Positions 16,794-25,256 of a stretch of DNA of 64,000 nucleotides are shown piece by piece. The notes beneath the pieces are model-generated. The model was not told the DNA's origin. It made no database searches and saw only the letters and a program-made list of their open reading frames with translations. The position numbers and the translations under genes were made by a program. The DNA is from UBA10329 sp964500205 (GTDB lineage: Bacteria > Bacteroidota > Bacteroidia > UBA10329), in contig CAZCNS010000002.1 of NCBI GenBank assembly GCA_964500205.1, forward strand, positions 1-64,000, in the 5' to 3' direction. The first letter of the stretch is position 1; the number at the start of each line of letters is the position of its first letter.

Positions 16794-17572
16794 TCGGTGA
16801 AAAACATTTTTTGGCCACAGCTACACGGACGCTTTGCGTGAGCCTCCTTCTCTCCGCTGTCTGCTCTCACACTATCGCGCAAACGCAGTCTATCCGCCTG
16901 AACGACACGGTTCAGCTGGAAATGGTCCGGGTGGAAGGAGGCACTTTCGTGATGGGAAGCGATGAAGGCAAGAAAGACGCACGACCCGCGCATGAGGTGA
17001 CCCTCCATGACTTCCACATCGGAAAATTTGAGTTCACGCAGGCACAGTGGGTCGCTGTAGCAGACTATAATCCGAGCGAGATCCCATGCATGAACTGCCC
17101 TGTGAATGATTTCAGCTGGCAGCAGTTGATGGATTTCATCGCGAAGCTCAATGAGCAGACAGGAAAGACACTCCGCCTGCCGACCGAGGCCGAATGGGAA
17201 TACGCTGCGCAAGGCGGCAAACTTTCGCAAGGCTATCTGTACAGCGGCAGCAACACCATAGAAGAGGTGGCCTGGCTGAAAAACAACGGCAATGACCAGC
17301 AGCATGAGGTCGGCCTGTTGCGCCCGAATGAACTCGGCCTCTACGACATGAACGGAAACGCCTGGGAACTGTGCCAGGACTGGTACGACAAGAAGTTCTA
17401 TCAACGCAGCCCGAAGGAAAACCCTGTCAATGTGCAGCCGGCCAAGTACCGGGTTTCGAGAGGAGCATCATGGATGAGCGGTGCGGATTACTGCCTGCGT
17501 TGGTACCGAAACATCGACCATTGGCATCACAAGCGCGGAAATGGTGGTTTCCGCATTGTGATGGAGCCTTGA
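16790..17572 (+). CDS. Formylglycine-generating-enzyme-like (SUMF1 fold) protein, periplasmic
   Basis: 260 aa with signal peptide (LCVSLLLSAVCSHTIAQ). SUMF1/FGE motifs are clear: MVRVEGGTFVMGSD, RLPTEAEWEYAAQGG, GLYDMNGNAWELCQDWY, RVSRGASW, NGGFRIVME. In true FGE two cysteines near the RxxRGGSW motif hold the catalytic copper. Here the first position is Ser (SWMSGADYC) and only the second Cys is kept, so classical sulfatase-activating chemistry is unlikely. Many SUMF1-fold proteins of Bacteroidota have other roles. It is translationally coupled to the GH88/105 gene, which suggests a role in the same glycan pathway. Confidence 0.85.
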   Translation: MIGEKHFLATATRTLCVSLLLSAVCSHTIAQTQSIRLNDTVQLEMVRVEGGTFVMGSDEGKKDARPAHEVTLHDFHIGKFEFTQAQWVAVADYNPSEIPCMNCPVNDFSWQQLMDFIAKLNEQTGKTLRLPTEAEWEYAAQGGKLSQGYLYSGSNTIEEVAWLKNNGNDQQHEVGLLRPNELGLYDMNGNAWELCQDWYDKKFYQRSPKENPVNVQPAKYRVSRGASWMSGADYCLRWYRNIDHWHHKRGNGGFRIVMEP

Positions 17573-17671
17573 CGCCCGACAGCGCGTGATGCTGAAACTC
17601 AAGTGCCCTCCACTACCGTGTGCAAAGTGGTGTAGATTTGGCCTTCCTTACCTCACAAAATACTGATTATC

Positions 17672-19138
17672 ATGAAAGTGATCAAATGTTTAATCGTACT
17701 TGCGCTTTGTGGTGCCTATCATCCCATTTGGGCACAGCAGATACTCACCGTAGAGAAACTGCAGACCTTCACGGTGCAGGACATAGAAGATCTTGTCAGC
17801 GAGGTGGGCGTGCCGTCCGGCATCGTGGTGCCTCTTACGGCCGTGGACTACTACAAGATCACCTATCTGACCCCTTACCTTTACCCTGACTCATTGGTGA
17901 AGGCCAGTGGGGCCATCGCTGTGCCGCTTGCGCCCGACTGCGAATTCCCCTTGGTGGGCTACGGGCATGGCACACAGACCAAGCGAGCCAATGCTGCGTC
18001 ATTCATGAACGGTGGGCAGTGGGAGCTGGGTGTGCTGCTGGCCTCCACTGGCTATGTGGTGGCACTGCCTGACTACTTGGGTTTGGGCGATGCCGACCCC
18101 CGCGTACCTATCCACCCCTACACGCATGCCTACTCTCAGGCCAACACGATGATCAACATGCTGCGCTCTGCCCGCGAGATGACCGACAGCTTGGAGGTGG
18201 CGCTCAACGGTCAAGTGTTCCTTTTCGGCTATTCGCAGGGAGGAGGCACAACTGTCGCCACTGTGCGCGAGATAGAACAGAACTACCCTGATGAGTTCAA
18301 CATTGCAGGTGCCGCGCCCATGTCGGGTGCCTACGACCTCAAAGTGGCACAAGTGGACCTTATCGCCTCAGACAGCGTCTATCCCACCCCGGGCTATCTG
18401 CCCTACATCGTGCTGGCGTACCAGTCCATCTATGGCAATCTCTATGATGACGTCTCACAGTTCCTTAGAGCACCTTATGACACACTCATTCCCCCGCTCT
18501 TTTTCGAGGGGAACACTTCCATTGGCAACATCAATGATCAGTGTCCCCCTGTGCCGAAACATATAGCACTGGACAGCACCGTGAATGCGTTCCTCTCAGA
18601 CACCCTGCACCCATTGAGGTTGAATCTGCTTGACAACGACCTCATCAGAGGGTGGTATCCTACCTCACCCATGAAGCTCATCTACTGCCAAGGGGATGAT
18701 CAAGTGACCTATCTCAATTCTGAGAATGCCTTCGACTCATGGACAGCGGCAGGCGCGCCCCAACTGCAGAAGCAGGACCTCGGTGACTGGGACCATCAAG
18801 GATGCGCCCTCATCGCCATTCTCGTGGCACGCAACTACTTCGATTCGATAGCGGTGAGATGTGTCCTGAGCGTAGAGGATATGCTTGAGCCCGCGCAGGT
18901 ACGTGTGGTTCCGAACCCGGCAGACCAAAGTTTCGTGATCGAGACCACTGGCAATGCCCCATTTGAAAGTGCTGACCTGCTGCTTATCGATGTCAACGGC
19001 AGGATTGTCCTACAGCTCGGTGATCTGCGTGGACACGCCATCAACGTAGAAAGAAACGGTCTGCCCTCAGGCATGTATTACTACCGCATCTCTCAGCAAG
19101 GCCGCACGCTCTCATCGGGCAAAGCTGTTTTCCAGTGA
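17672..19138 (+). CDS. Secreted lipase/esterase-like alpha/beta hydrolase with T9SS sorting domain
   Basis: 488 aa. Signal peptide at 1-21 (MKVIKCLIVLALCGAYHPIWA). The alpha/beta hydrolase core has a nucleophile elbow GYSQGG (Ser188), a probable acid in YCQGDDQVTY and a probable His in WDHQGC. The pattern resembles secretory lipases (GYGHGTQTK, ALPDYLGLGD, HPYTHAYSQA). The last ~80 residues are a type A T9SS sorting domain (VRVVPNPADQSFVIETTG, LPSGMYYYRIS, SSGKAVFQ). Predicted to be exported to the surface or medium to hydrolyse esters; the substrate cannot be told. Confidence 0.88.
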   Translation: MKVIKCLIVLALCGAYHPIWAQQILTVEKLQTFTVQDIEDLVSEVGVPSGIVVPLTAVDYYKITYLTPYLYPDSLVKASGAIAVPLAPDCEFPLVGYGHGTQTKRANAASFMNGGQWELGVLLASTGYVVALPDYLGLGDADPRVPIHPYTHAYSQANTMINMLRSAREMTDSLEVALNGQVFLFGYSQGGGTTVATVREIEQNYPDEFNIAGAAPMSGAYDLKVAQVDLIASDSVYPTPGYLPYIVLAYQSIYGNLYDDVSQFLRAPYDTLIPPLFFEGNTSIGNINDQCPPVPKHIALDSTVNAFLSDTLHPLRLNLLDNDLIRGWYPTSPMKLIYCQGDDQVTYLNSENAFDSWTAAGAPQLQKQDLGDWDHQGCALIAILVARNYFDSIAVRCVLSVEDMLEPAQVRVVPNPADQSFVIETTGNAPFESADLLLIDVNGRIVLQLGDLRGHAINVERNGLPSGMYYYRISQQGRTLSSGKAVFQ

Positions 19139-19450
19139 CCTGAGCTTACGCCCTCAGCGGCAGGTGGCACGCGCTGTATCGTGACCTCCGGCAGACACCT
19201 TACGCTGACTGTCATTCAGCAGAGAGATAACAGCCGTTGGACGCTTGCATACACGGCTGAAGGCAGTCAGCAGCTGCGTTCTTATTGGTCTGAGGCAGAA
19301 ATGACCTCTATGCGCACGCCTCCTCGGACAAACCCACTGAATGCTGGTGTTCAACGCCACCTCTTGCCTCAGGGTGATAAAAGTCACCGGTAAAGAACAA
19401 AGCGCGACATCTTCCAATAAGCGAAGCTTAGCAGCATTCGGTGTGGTGGG
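19139..19450. other. Convergent intergenic region
   Basis: 312 bp between the T9SS lipase (plus) and the beta-barrel protein (minus). I see no gene, strong hairpin or repeat. Confidence 0.5.
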
Positions 19451-20071
19451 TCATCTGAACAAACCGAACTTCAGGCCTACATAACCAGTAGGACCAGAGA
19501 TGTCAGACTCATCGAAGTTCCGATAATTCAAAGGTCCGATGAACCGGTATCCCCCTCCCAAATTAAACCGGACGTATTTATGAAGGTTCACCTCCAATAC
19601 GACAGATGGTTCAATCTGAAAAAAATTGGCTTCCCCCAAACCTAAATCTCCACGATAATTATCCATCTCAACCTCGCCATATCCAATATATAAAGGAAAA
19701 CTAACGTGAAAGAGCTTCTTAGGGAATAACGTGTACTCCAAAAATCCACCGAAAACACGGTAATCCATGTATATGTCGGAAATATTCTCACTCTGAGGCC
19801 TCACCTCATTCAAAGAAAAGGAAGCAAATCCGCCAGCTGTGAAAACGTCTCGAAAACCAACACCGGCCCGCACATTCAGCAAGGAGGCATAGGCTCTATC
19901 AAACTGAGTGAGCCCATAGCTTGGCGCAATCACAAAACCGAAATCTTGGGCATTGATGGCCAACTTTCCACCCAGCAGGGTTTCGGCCTCACGCGTCTCT
20001 TGGGCAAAACCGTTCAAACCAAGGAAAGCAAACAACACCAAACACATCAAAAACCCATTCACCTTCTTCAT
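19451..20071 (-). CDS. Small outer-membrane beta-barrel-like protein, 206 aa
   Basis: A signal peptide (MKKVNGFLMCLVLFAFLGLNGFAQ) is followed by alternating amphipathic strands (VRAGVGFRDVFTAGGFASFSL, MDYRVFGGFLEYTLF, VRFNLGGGYRF) and ends YVGLKFGLFR, with a terminal aromatic as in outer-membrane barrels. About 8 strands fit its size. It is encoded 20 bp downstream of a small lipoprotein gene on the same strand and probably co-transcribed. Function unknown. Confidence 0.75.
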   Translation of the reverse strand: MKKVNGFLMCLVLFAFLGLNGFAQETREAETLLGGKLAINAQDFGFVIAPSYGLTQFDRAYASLLNVRAGVGFRDVFTAGGFASFSLNEVRPQSENISDIYMDYRVFGGFLEYTLFPKKLFHVSFPLYIGYGEVEMDNYRGDLGLGEANFFQIEPSVVLEVNLHKYVRFNLGGGYRFIGPLNYRNFDESDISGPTGYVGLKFGLFR

Positions 20072-20091
20072 GATAAATAATATTTTGACGA

Positions 20092-20502
20092 TTACTGTTT
20101 AGCGAAATGGATAACATCACCAGCATCTTCAAATTGAATCGAAGTAGATGTCTCTGAAACGAAATACCAATCATCATTTAATTCCAGGAATTTCGTGCTG
20201 TTCAAAAACGTCATCCGCAACTCCGTGCGACCATCATCTGAGAAGACCGAATAGGTGCCGCTCACACTGTCGCCATCGTGTGCAGCAACAACTCCCCCAT
20301 TCTCAGCGAAGACAAAAAGGTAGTCGCTGAAAACGGCAGTTTTATCTTCACCATCCTCGACCAGTCTTGAGATACGCAATCCACTCTCGGACGTCATGGC
20401 CGCTGTTAAAGACTCTGGTGCCAACACATCGTTCACCAGCATTTCATCTTCGCAACCTGTGACAATGATTGCACCCATCAGCATTAATGATAATTTTTTC
20501 AT
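20092..20502 (-). CDS. Small lipoprotein, 136 aa
   Basis: Starting from the ATG at 20502 the protein has a lipoprotein signal peptide with lipobox VTGC (MKKLSLMLMGAIIVTGCEDE). The upstream in-frame extension to 20619 lacks sense as a leader and is rejected. The rest (ISRLVEDGEDKTAVFSDYLF, FLELNDDWYFVSETSTSIQF) looks like a small beta-sandwich/lipocalin-like domain. It precedes the beta-barrel gene and diverges from the T9SS phosphatase-fold gene. Confidence 0.72.
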   Translation of the reverse strand: MKKLSLMLMGAIIVTGCEDEMLVNDVLAPESLTAAMTSESGLRISRLVEDGEDKTAVFSDYLFVFAENGGVVAAHDGDSVSGTYSVFSDDGRTELRMTFLNSTKFLELNDDWYFVSETSTSIQFEDAGDVIHFAKQ

Positions 20503-20747
20503 GTTATTTGATTTATGGTTAATGGAATGTTTGAATCCACGGCACAAAGTTTCCATTGAAAAAACAGAATTGGGACGTCTTGTGATTAAAAGACGGTTAA
20601 TCCCGAAATAACGTCCCACCGCATGTCATGTCGAAGAAAAACACCACATCCGCCCTAACGATGTTTTCATCGACTCAGATGCACATGGTCAGAGGCAAAC
20701 AATCTCTCTACGCAGGACTCGGACATAAACAATCAGATATGCAGCCC

Positions 20748-20755
20748 CACCTTTG
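20748..20755 (+). promoter_or_regulatory. Probable -7 promoter box
   Basis: CACCTTTG, close to the Bacteroidota TAnnTTTG consensus, lies 31 nt upstream of the chosen start at 20787. It supports that start over the longer frame beginning at 20628. Confidence 0.45.
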
Positions 20756-20786
20756 CGCCCCCGAAAAGACCGACACCCACCTGCCC

Positions 20787-22034
20787 ATGCGCCTGCTGAT
20801 ACTACTACTGCTGTTGCTGAACCTGCATGCGCTTGGGCAGCAGACCGTGACCATGATGAGCTACAACCTGCTCAACTTCCCCACGGGCAATCTCGCTGGC
20901 AGGGAAGACACGCTCCGCACCATCATAGACCATGTGCGCCCTGACCTTTTCCTGATCCAGGAACTGAAGAACGACAGCGGACTGCAATTGATCGTGAACC
21001 GCAGCTTCGAGAACCTGCCCGGCAACTATGCGGCAGCCACATTCCTGCCGCAGCAGAGCGGGTCGGGTAGTTTCAAACTGCAACAGTCGCTGGTGTACAA
21101 TGCAGACCTCTTCGGCCTGCTAAGCGAAGGCCGCCTGATGACCGCAGTAAGGGACATCAACAGGTACCTGCTCTACTGGAAAGACCCCATGCTGGCTCAG
21201 GGGGCCGACACCGTGAAGCTCTACCTCTTCGTGGCTCACCTCAAGAGCAGCCAAGGCAGCAGCAATGTGGAGGCAAGGCTGGCCATGGCACAGACCTTCA
21301 CCACACACCTGCAACAGCTGCCACCCGATGCTTCGGTGGTATTTGCAGGCGACCTGAACGTATATACCAGCACCGAGCCCGCCTATCAGGAACTGCTGGA
21401 CGAGACCAACCCCATCGCGATGCGTGACCCGATCAACAGTCCGGGAAACTGGCAGAGCAGCTCCTTCGCGCAGCGTGAAATACATACGCAGAGCACCCGA
21501 CAGAGCAGCATATTCGGAGACGGAGCGGGCGGTGGCATGGACGACCGTTTCGACTTCATCCTGCTCTCCGAGGACATGTTCAGCACCACCAATGCCATCA
21601 ACTATGTGGATGACAGCTACGATGCCCTTGGCAATGACGGCACATGCTACAACCAGAGCATAACGGCCTGCGCGGGTGGAGCAGTGCCCAACGAGGTGAT
21701 GCGGGCCATGTATCACATGAGCGACCACCTGCCAGTGATACTCGAGCTGCAACTCAACACCGGTGTCACGGGGACGGGCACAGAGGCAACGCAAAGGCAC
21801 AGGTGGTGGATCAGCGAACAGGGGCTTCATGTTTCATCTCTTGGCACTGGGGACATTGAACTCCACGTCCACGACCTGCTCGGAAGAGAAGTTCTCCATG
21901 CAATGCAGCCCCTAACAGCGGGAGAAAACGTCATTCCGATCCCGACACGCCTCAACGGCATGCACGTGCTGCGACTCTCACTACCGGGACATGCAGTGGT
22001 TTCCCGACTTTGGAACGTAACCCCGGTCCGGTAG
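20787..22034 (+). CDS. Endonuclease/exonuclease/phosphatase-fold secreted protein with T9SS domain
   Basis: 415 aa from ATG 20787, which begins the signal peptide MRLLILLLLLLNLHALGQ. The EEP fold is clear: MMSYNLLNFP, LFLIQELKND, VVFAGDLNVYTSTEPAYQ, DDRFDFILLSEDMF and a final MYHMSDHLPVILEL with the catalytic Asp-His pair. The remaining ~75 residues resemble a type A T9SS sorting domain (LHVHDLLGREVLHAMQ, LNGMHVLRLSLPG). Probably an extracellular nuclease or phosphatase; a Mg2+-dependent phosphodiester mechanism is known for the fold, and the substrate is inferred only. Confidence 0.87.
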   Translation: MRLLILLLLLLNLHALGQQTVTMMSYNLLNFPTGNLAGREDTLRTIIDHVRPDLFLIQELKNDSGLQLIVNRSFENLPGNYAAATFLPQQSGSGSFKLQQSLVYNADLFGLLSEGRLMTAVRDINRYLLYWKDPMLAQGADTVKLYLFVAHLKSSQGSSNVEARLAMAQTFTTHLQQLPPDASVVFAGDLNVYTSTEPAYQELLDETNPIAMRDPINSPGNWQSSSFAQREIHTQSTRQSSIFGDGAGGGMDDRFDFILLSEDMFSTTNAINYVDDSYDALGNDGTCYNQSITACAGGAVPNEVMRAMYHMSDHLPVILELQLNTGVTGTGTEATQRHRWWISEQGLHVSSLGTGDIELHVHDLLGREVLHAMQPLTAGENVIPIPTRLNGMHVLRLSLPGHAVVSRLWNVTPVR

Positions 22035-22207
22035 TCGGCAGCCGCCTCTACCCTACCCTGCCATTGCGTGCGTAGTGACCATTGATCACCAAACAGCGCC
22101 AACACATTCTCGCCATATCACCATCATACAAAACAAGACAATAGCACTATACTGTTCAGAACAGGGCAAAGTAGCTTTAACCCATGTTGAACACTCAACC
22201 CTGAATC

Positions 22208-22750
22208 ATGTACGGACTGGTGAACAAAGCGATTCAGGACATGGTCATCAGAGACCATGGTCCTGAAAAATGGAACGAGATAAGGACGCTTGCGGGCATG
22301 GAAGACGAGCGATTCGTCAGTCTGAAGAGCTACCCCGACAAGCTTACCTACGACCTTGTCGGTGCGGCCAGCAAGGTTCTGGGCGCAGACGCGGAGCAGA
22401 TACTCATGGCCTTCGGTGAGCACTGGGTGCTCTACACAGCAAAGGAGGGATATGGTGAAATGCTCGATTTCACGGGCAGTACCCTTGTGGAGTTCCTCAA
22501 AAACCTTGACCTGCTGCATCTCCGGGTTAAGAACATGATGCCCCACCTGCAGCCACCAAAATTCGAATGTCTTTCGGTATCAGACCGCGAAGTTGAGCTG
22601 CTGTATTACTCAGACCGTCCGGGCCTGGCACCAATGGTCACCGGCCTGTTGCACGGATTGGGCAAAAGGTTCTCAGTTGAGTTGGAGGTGAAACAGACAG
22701 AAGCGAAGAAGAACATTGGAGGGCCAGATCGTTTTTCCATCAGGTGGTAG
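22208..22750 (+). CDS. H-NOX heme-NO/O2-binding sensor protein
   Basis: 180 aa, full length for H-NOX. It starts MYGLVNKAIQDMV as usual; the proximal heme ligand is His104 in LDLLHLRV; the YxSxR propionate-binding motif is Tyr133-Ser135-Arg137 (YYSDR). Stand-alone bacterial H-NOX proteins bind NO and inhibit or activate a partner kinase or cyclase. The next gene is a histidine kinase with an HNOBA-like N-terminal domain and overlaps this gene by 35 bp, so it is the evident partner. The output is probably the receiver protein downstream. Confidence 0.95.
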   Translation: MYGLVNKAIQDMVIRDHGPEKWNEIRTLAGMEDERFVSLKSYPDKLTYDLVGAASKVLGADAEQILMAFGEHWVLYTAKEGYGEMLDFTGSTLVEFLKNLDLLHLRVKNMMPHLQPPKFECLSVSDREVELLYYSDRPGLAPMVTGLLHGLGKRFSVELEVKQTEAKKNIGGPDRFSIRW

Positions 22751-24257
22751 TTTCGGAGCTCAGGCATTCCTGGATGCCTTGCTTCCATTGTCACTTATCG
22801 TATCGCATCACGGAGAAGTGGTATCGAGCTCTCGGAGCATGCGCAAGAGTGTGCCGCTGCTGTCCGACCATGTCCGCTTCGAGGAGGCATTTGAAATAAA
22901 GCGTCCTGCGGGTTTTGAGTACCTTCTGTCTTTGGCAGACCCCTCTTTCTTCGTGGTCATTGCCGACCGGGCCACGGGCAATGTTTTCAAATGCTCAAAG
23001 CTCAATGGAGAGGACGGTCATTTCATACTCGCCTGTTCTCCTATGCTCAACGAGCAGAACGCACCTGCCCATTACGGACTTGAAGTCTCAGACTTTGCAC
23101 CGCATGACATCATTGCGGAGTATCTGTTCGTGATGAAAGCAAACCAGATGGGCATGCGAGAGGCCAACGAACTCATAGACTCGGTCACGACCAAGAATAA
23201 GGAGCTGGAGCAAGCAAGAAAAGACCTTGTAAGACTCAACGAGCTGCTGGAAGACCGAGCGGCCAGGACAGAAGAGAATCTGAGACAGGCTGAGAGTGAA
23301 CTCATCGAAGGCGAGAAACTCGCCCTGCTCGGACGCCTTGCCGCAGGTGTGGCGCACGAAATGAACACACCATTAGGGGCCATAACAGCAAGTGCCGATA
23401 ACCTGGTCAATAATCTACGGGAGCTCTTTGAGAACGGTATGATGTCAGTGGACTGCGAAACACTGGCAACGGCATTCAGACTCAGCGAGCATCATGCCTC
23501 CCTTAGAACCCTGAGCAGCAGGGAGGAACGCGCGGAAAGAAAACGCTTGGAGGCACATCTGGCCGACAGCTACAGACTATTGACCGAGGCCCCGCATCAC
23601 GCACGTATGCTCGCGGACTGCGGTGTGACCGCAGATGACCACGATGTGCTGGAGCATGTTTACGCTGCTGATGACAGCGATGCGATGCTCAAGGTGACTA
23701 CCGCCATGATGAGGGCCCGCAGGTCTATAAGCACCATCAACATCGCATCCCTGAAGGCCGCCAATGTGATCAGGGCACTGAAGTCCTATGTGCGCAATGA
23801 CGCAGGCGACTCTGCAACAGTATTCGATGCCAGAAGAAGCATAGAGAACGTCCTTTTGCTATTCAACAGCCAGATGAAAAGAGGTGTGATATTGCATCTG
23901 GACATGCCCCGCGAACTCCCTGTGCTCGGCAATGAGACCGAGGTGAGTAAGATCTGGGCCAATCTCATCTCCAATGCCATCTACGCCATGGAGCATCGAG
24001 GTAATCTTTGGATATCAGGACAGACGGATGACAGGGCAGTCTCCATCAGTTTCAGCAATGACGGCCCCTCTATACCGGACGAGGTCAAGGCAAAACTCTT
24101 TGAACCCTTTTTCACGACCAAGCCTATAGGGGAAGGTTCTGGCATGGGACTCAGCATCATCAGCAACATCCTGTCCTCCCTGCAGGGCAGCATCTCTCTT
24201 GACTCAGGGGAAATAACGACCTTCACCGTCACATTGCCCAAGGCATTAGACCTCTGA
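22716..24257 (+). CDS. H-NOX-associated histidine kinase
   Basis: 513 aa and soluble. Residues ~15-145 look like the HNOBA sensor domain typical of H-NOX partners (LDALLPLSLIVSHHGEVVSSS). A coiled coil follows at ~150-205, then HisKA with His214 in GVAHEMNTPLG, and the HATPase with N box (IWANLISNAIYAM) and G boxes (FTTKPIGEGSGMGLSI). The frame opens only inside the H-NOX gene and the first usable start is TTG at 22716, so translation is coupled to H-NOX. The kinase is expected to respond to NO through H-NOX and to phosphorylate the adjacent receiver. An acidic insertion around residues 245-320 is unusual for HisKA linkers. Confidence 0.9.
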   Translation: MEGQIVFPSGGSFGAQAFLDALLPLSLIVSHHGEVVSSSRSMRKSVPLLSDHVRFEEAFEIKRPAGFEYLLSLADPSFFVVIADRATGNVFKCSKLNGEDGHFILACSPMLNEQNAPAHYGLEVSDFAPHDIIAEYLFVMKANQMGMREANELIDSVTTKNKELEQARKDLVRLNELLEDRAARTEENLRQAESELIEGEKLALLGRLAAGVAHEMNTPLGAITASADNLVNNLRELFENGMMSVDCETLATAFRLSEHHASLRTLSSREERAERKRLEAHLADSYRLLTEAPHHARMLADCGVTADDHDVLEHVYAADDSDAMLKVTTAMMRARRSISTINIASLKAANVIRALKSYVRNDAGDSATVFDARRSIENVLLLFNSQMKRGVILHLDMPRELPVLGNETEVSKIWANLISNAIYAMEHRGNLWISGQTDDRAVSISFSNDGPSIPDEVKAKLFEPFFTTKPIGEGSGMGLSIISNILSSLQGSISLDSGEITTFTVTLPKALDL

Positions 24258-24260
24258 TAC

Positions 24261-24656
24261 ATGGGACAGACAGCCATACTCTGCGTAGATGACGACAAGC
24301 TCGTGCTGGACAGCCTCAGGTTGCAGCTTACGCGATACTACGCTCAGCATCATGTGCTGGAGTTCGCCCAGGACGCCATAGAAGCCTTGGAGCTAATAGG
24401 TGAAATGGCTGAGGATGACATCCGTACAGTGCTGATCATTAGCGACTGGATGATGCCCAAGATGAACGGTGACGAGTTCCTTCTTAAGGTGAAGGAACAG
24501 TATCCCCACATCCAGACCATGATACTTACTGGTCAGGCAGACGAAGTCAAAGCAGAGGAACTGCGGAAGATGAAGGTGACCAATGCATTGCTGAGTAAGC
24601 CTTGGTCTGAACAAGAACTGCTTCAAACTATCAACTTCCTGCTCTCGAACGACTGA
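24261..24656 (+). CDS. Single-domain response regulator (receiver)
   Basis: 131 aa, a receiver domain only. The acidic pocket is Asp10-Asp12 (VDDDK), phosphoacceptor Asp62 (SDWMMPKMNG), Thr90 and Lys113 (SKPW). There is no DNA-binding or enzymatic output, so it must pass the signal by phosphotransfer or protein contact. It starts 3 bp after the kinase stop, completing the H-NOX/HK/RR operon. Confidence 0.95.
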   Translation: MGQTAILCVDDDKLVLDSLRLQLTRYYAQHHVLEFAQDAIEALELIGEMAEDDIRTVLIISDWMMPKMNGDEFLLKVKEQYPHIQTMILTGQADEVKAEELRKMKVTNALLSKPWSEQELLQTINFLLSND

Positions 24657-25256
24657 AACTCAATTTGGTGAACTTACATTTCGAGTTGACCCAACATTTC
24701 AGAAGACTTTGACCATCAGTTTCCGAGGAAAAATATCTGCTTAGCCCAGTTCATCACTACCCACCTTGCATCATTTCTGTAGTTGCCAATCCTGACCCAT
24801 CTGGAGGCTAATCATGGATGTAACGATGATGATCCGGTTGAACAACGTCCTGCGAACTCGCGCGTCATGAGAAACATTACAAGTTTTTCCACACCATGTA
24901 GGCGATAGAAAAAAATATTCCCCAACCGATAAGAAACTGCAGCAATCTTATAATTGCATCTGTTTCCCCGCGTCTTCTGCTATTCCGTCCCATAATAAAT
25001 ACTCTTATTTCTATAAATCAGTATGCAAATATGTCATTATTGAAATAATAAATCAATAGCAAACTAACGTCAATTCGAGATGACTCGATACGATAGAAAA
25101 GTGTGGCCGGAAACATGCCACCGGCAAGCGTAAGCGTGTCTCGCTCTCCACATAGAGCGGGGCCGACTATTAATTGCCGTCCATTCCCCAGACCTCAGTG
25201 AGTTTGTAATGCCACGTTAAGACCTCAGTCCCTAAGTTCGCTCGTCATTACGGGGC
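24657..25256. other. Intergenic region holding one possible small gene
   Basis: 600 bp after the NO-sensing operon, notably AT-rich at 24890-25080. Apart from the possible 38-codon gene at 24877-24993 (minus) I find no gene, terminator or repeat. Confidence 0.5.
24877..24993 (-). CDS. Possible 38-aa single-pass membrane protein
   Basis: ATG at 24993 opens a 38-codon frame ending TAA. The N-terminus is strongly basic (MGRNSRRRGETDA) and is followed by a hydrophobic segment (IIRLLQFLIGWGIFFSIAYMV) and a short basic tail. This charge pattern is typical of a small inner-membrane protein with the N-terminus inside. The upstream sequence is AT-rich. No homologue is recognised, and a chance ORF cannot be excluded. 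Confidence 0.4.
   Translation of the reverse strand: MGRNSRRRGETDAIIRLLQFLIGWGIFFSIAYMVWKNL

Noticed and set aside
20628..20786. 53-codon N-terminal extension of the EEP-fold protein
   Set aside because: It contains the probable promoter box and lacks the signal peptide, which starts at 20787.
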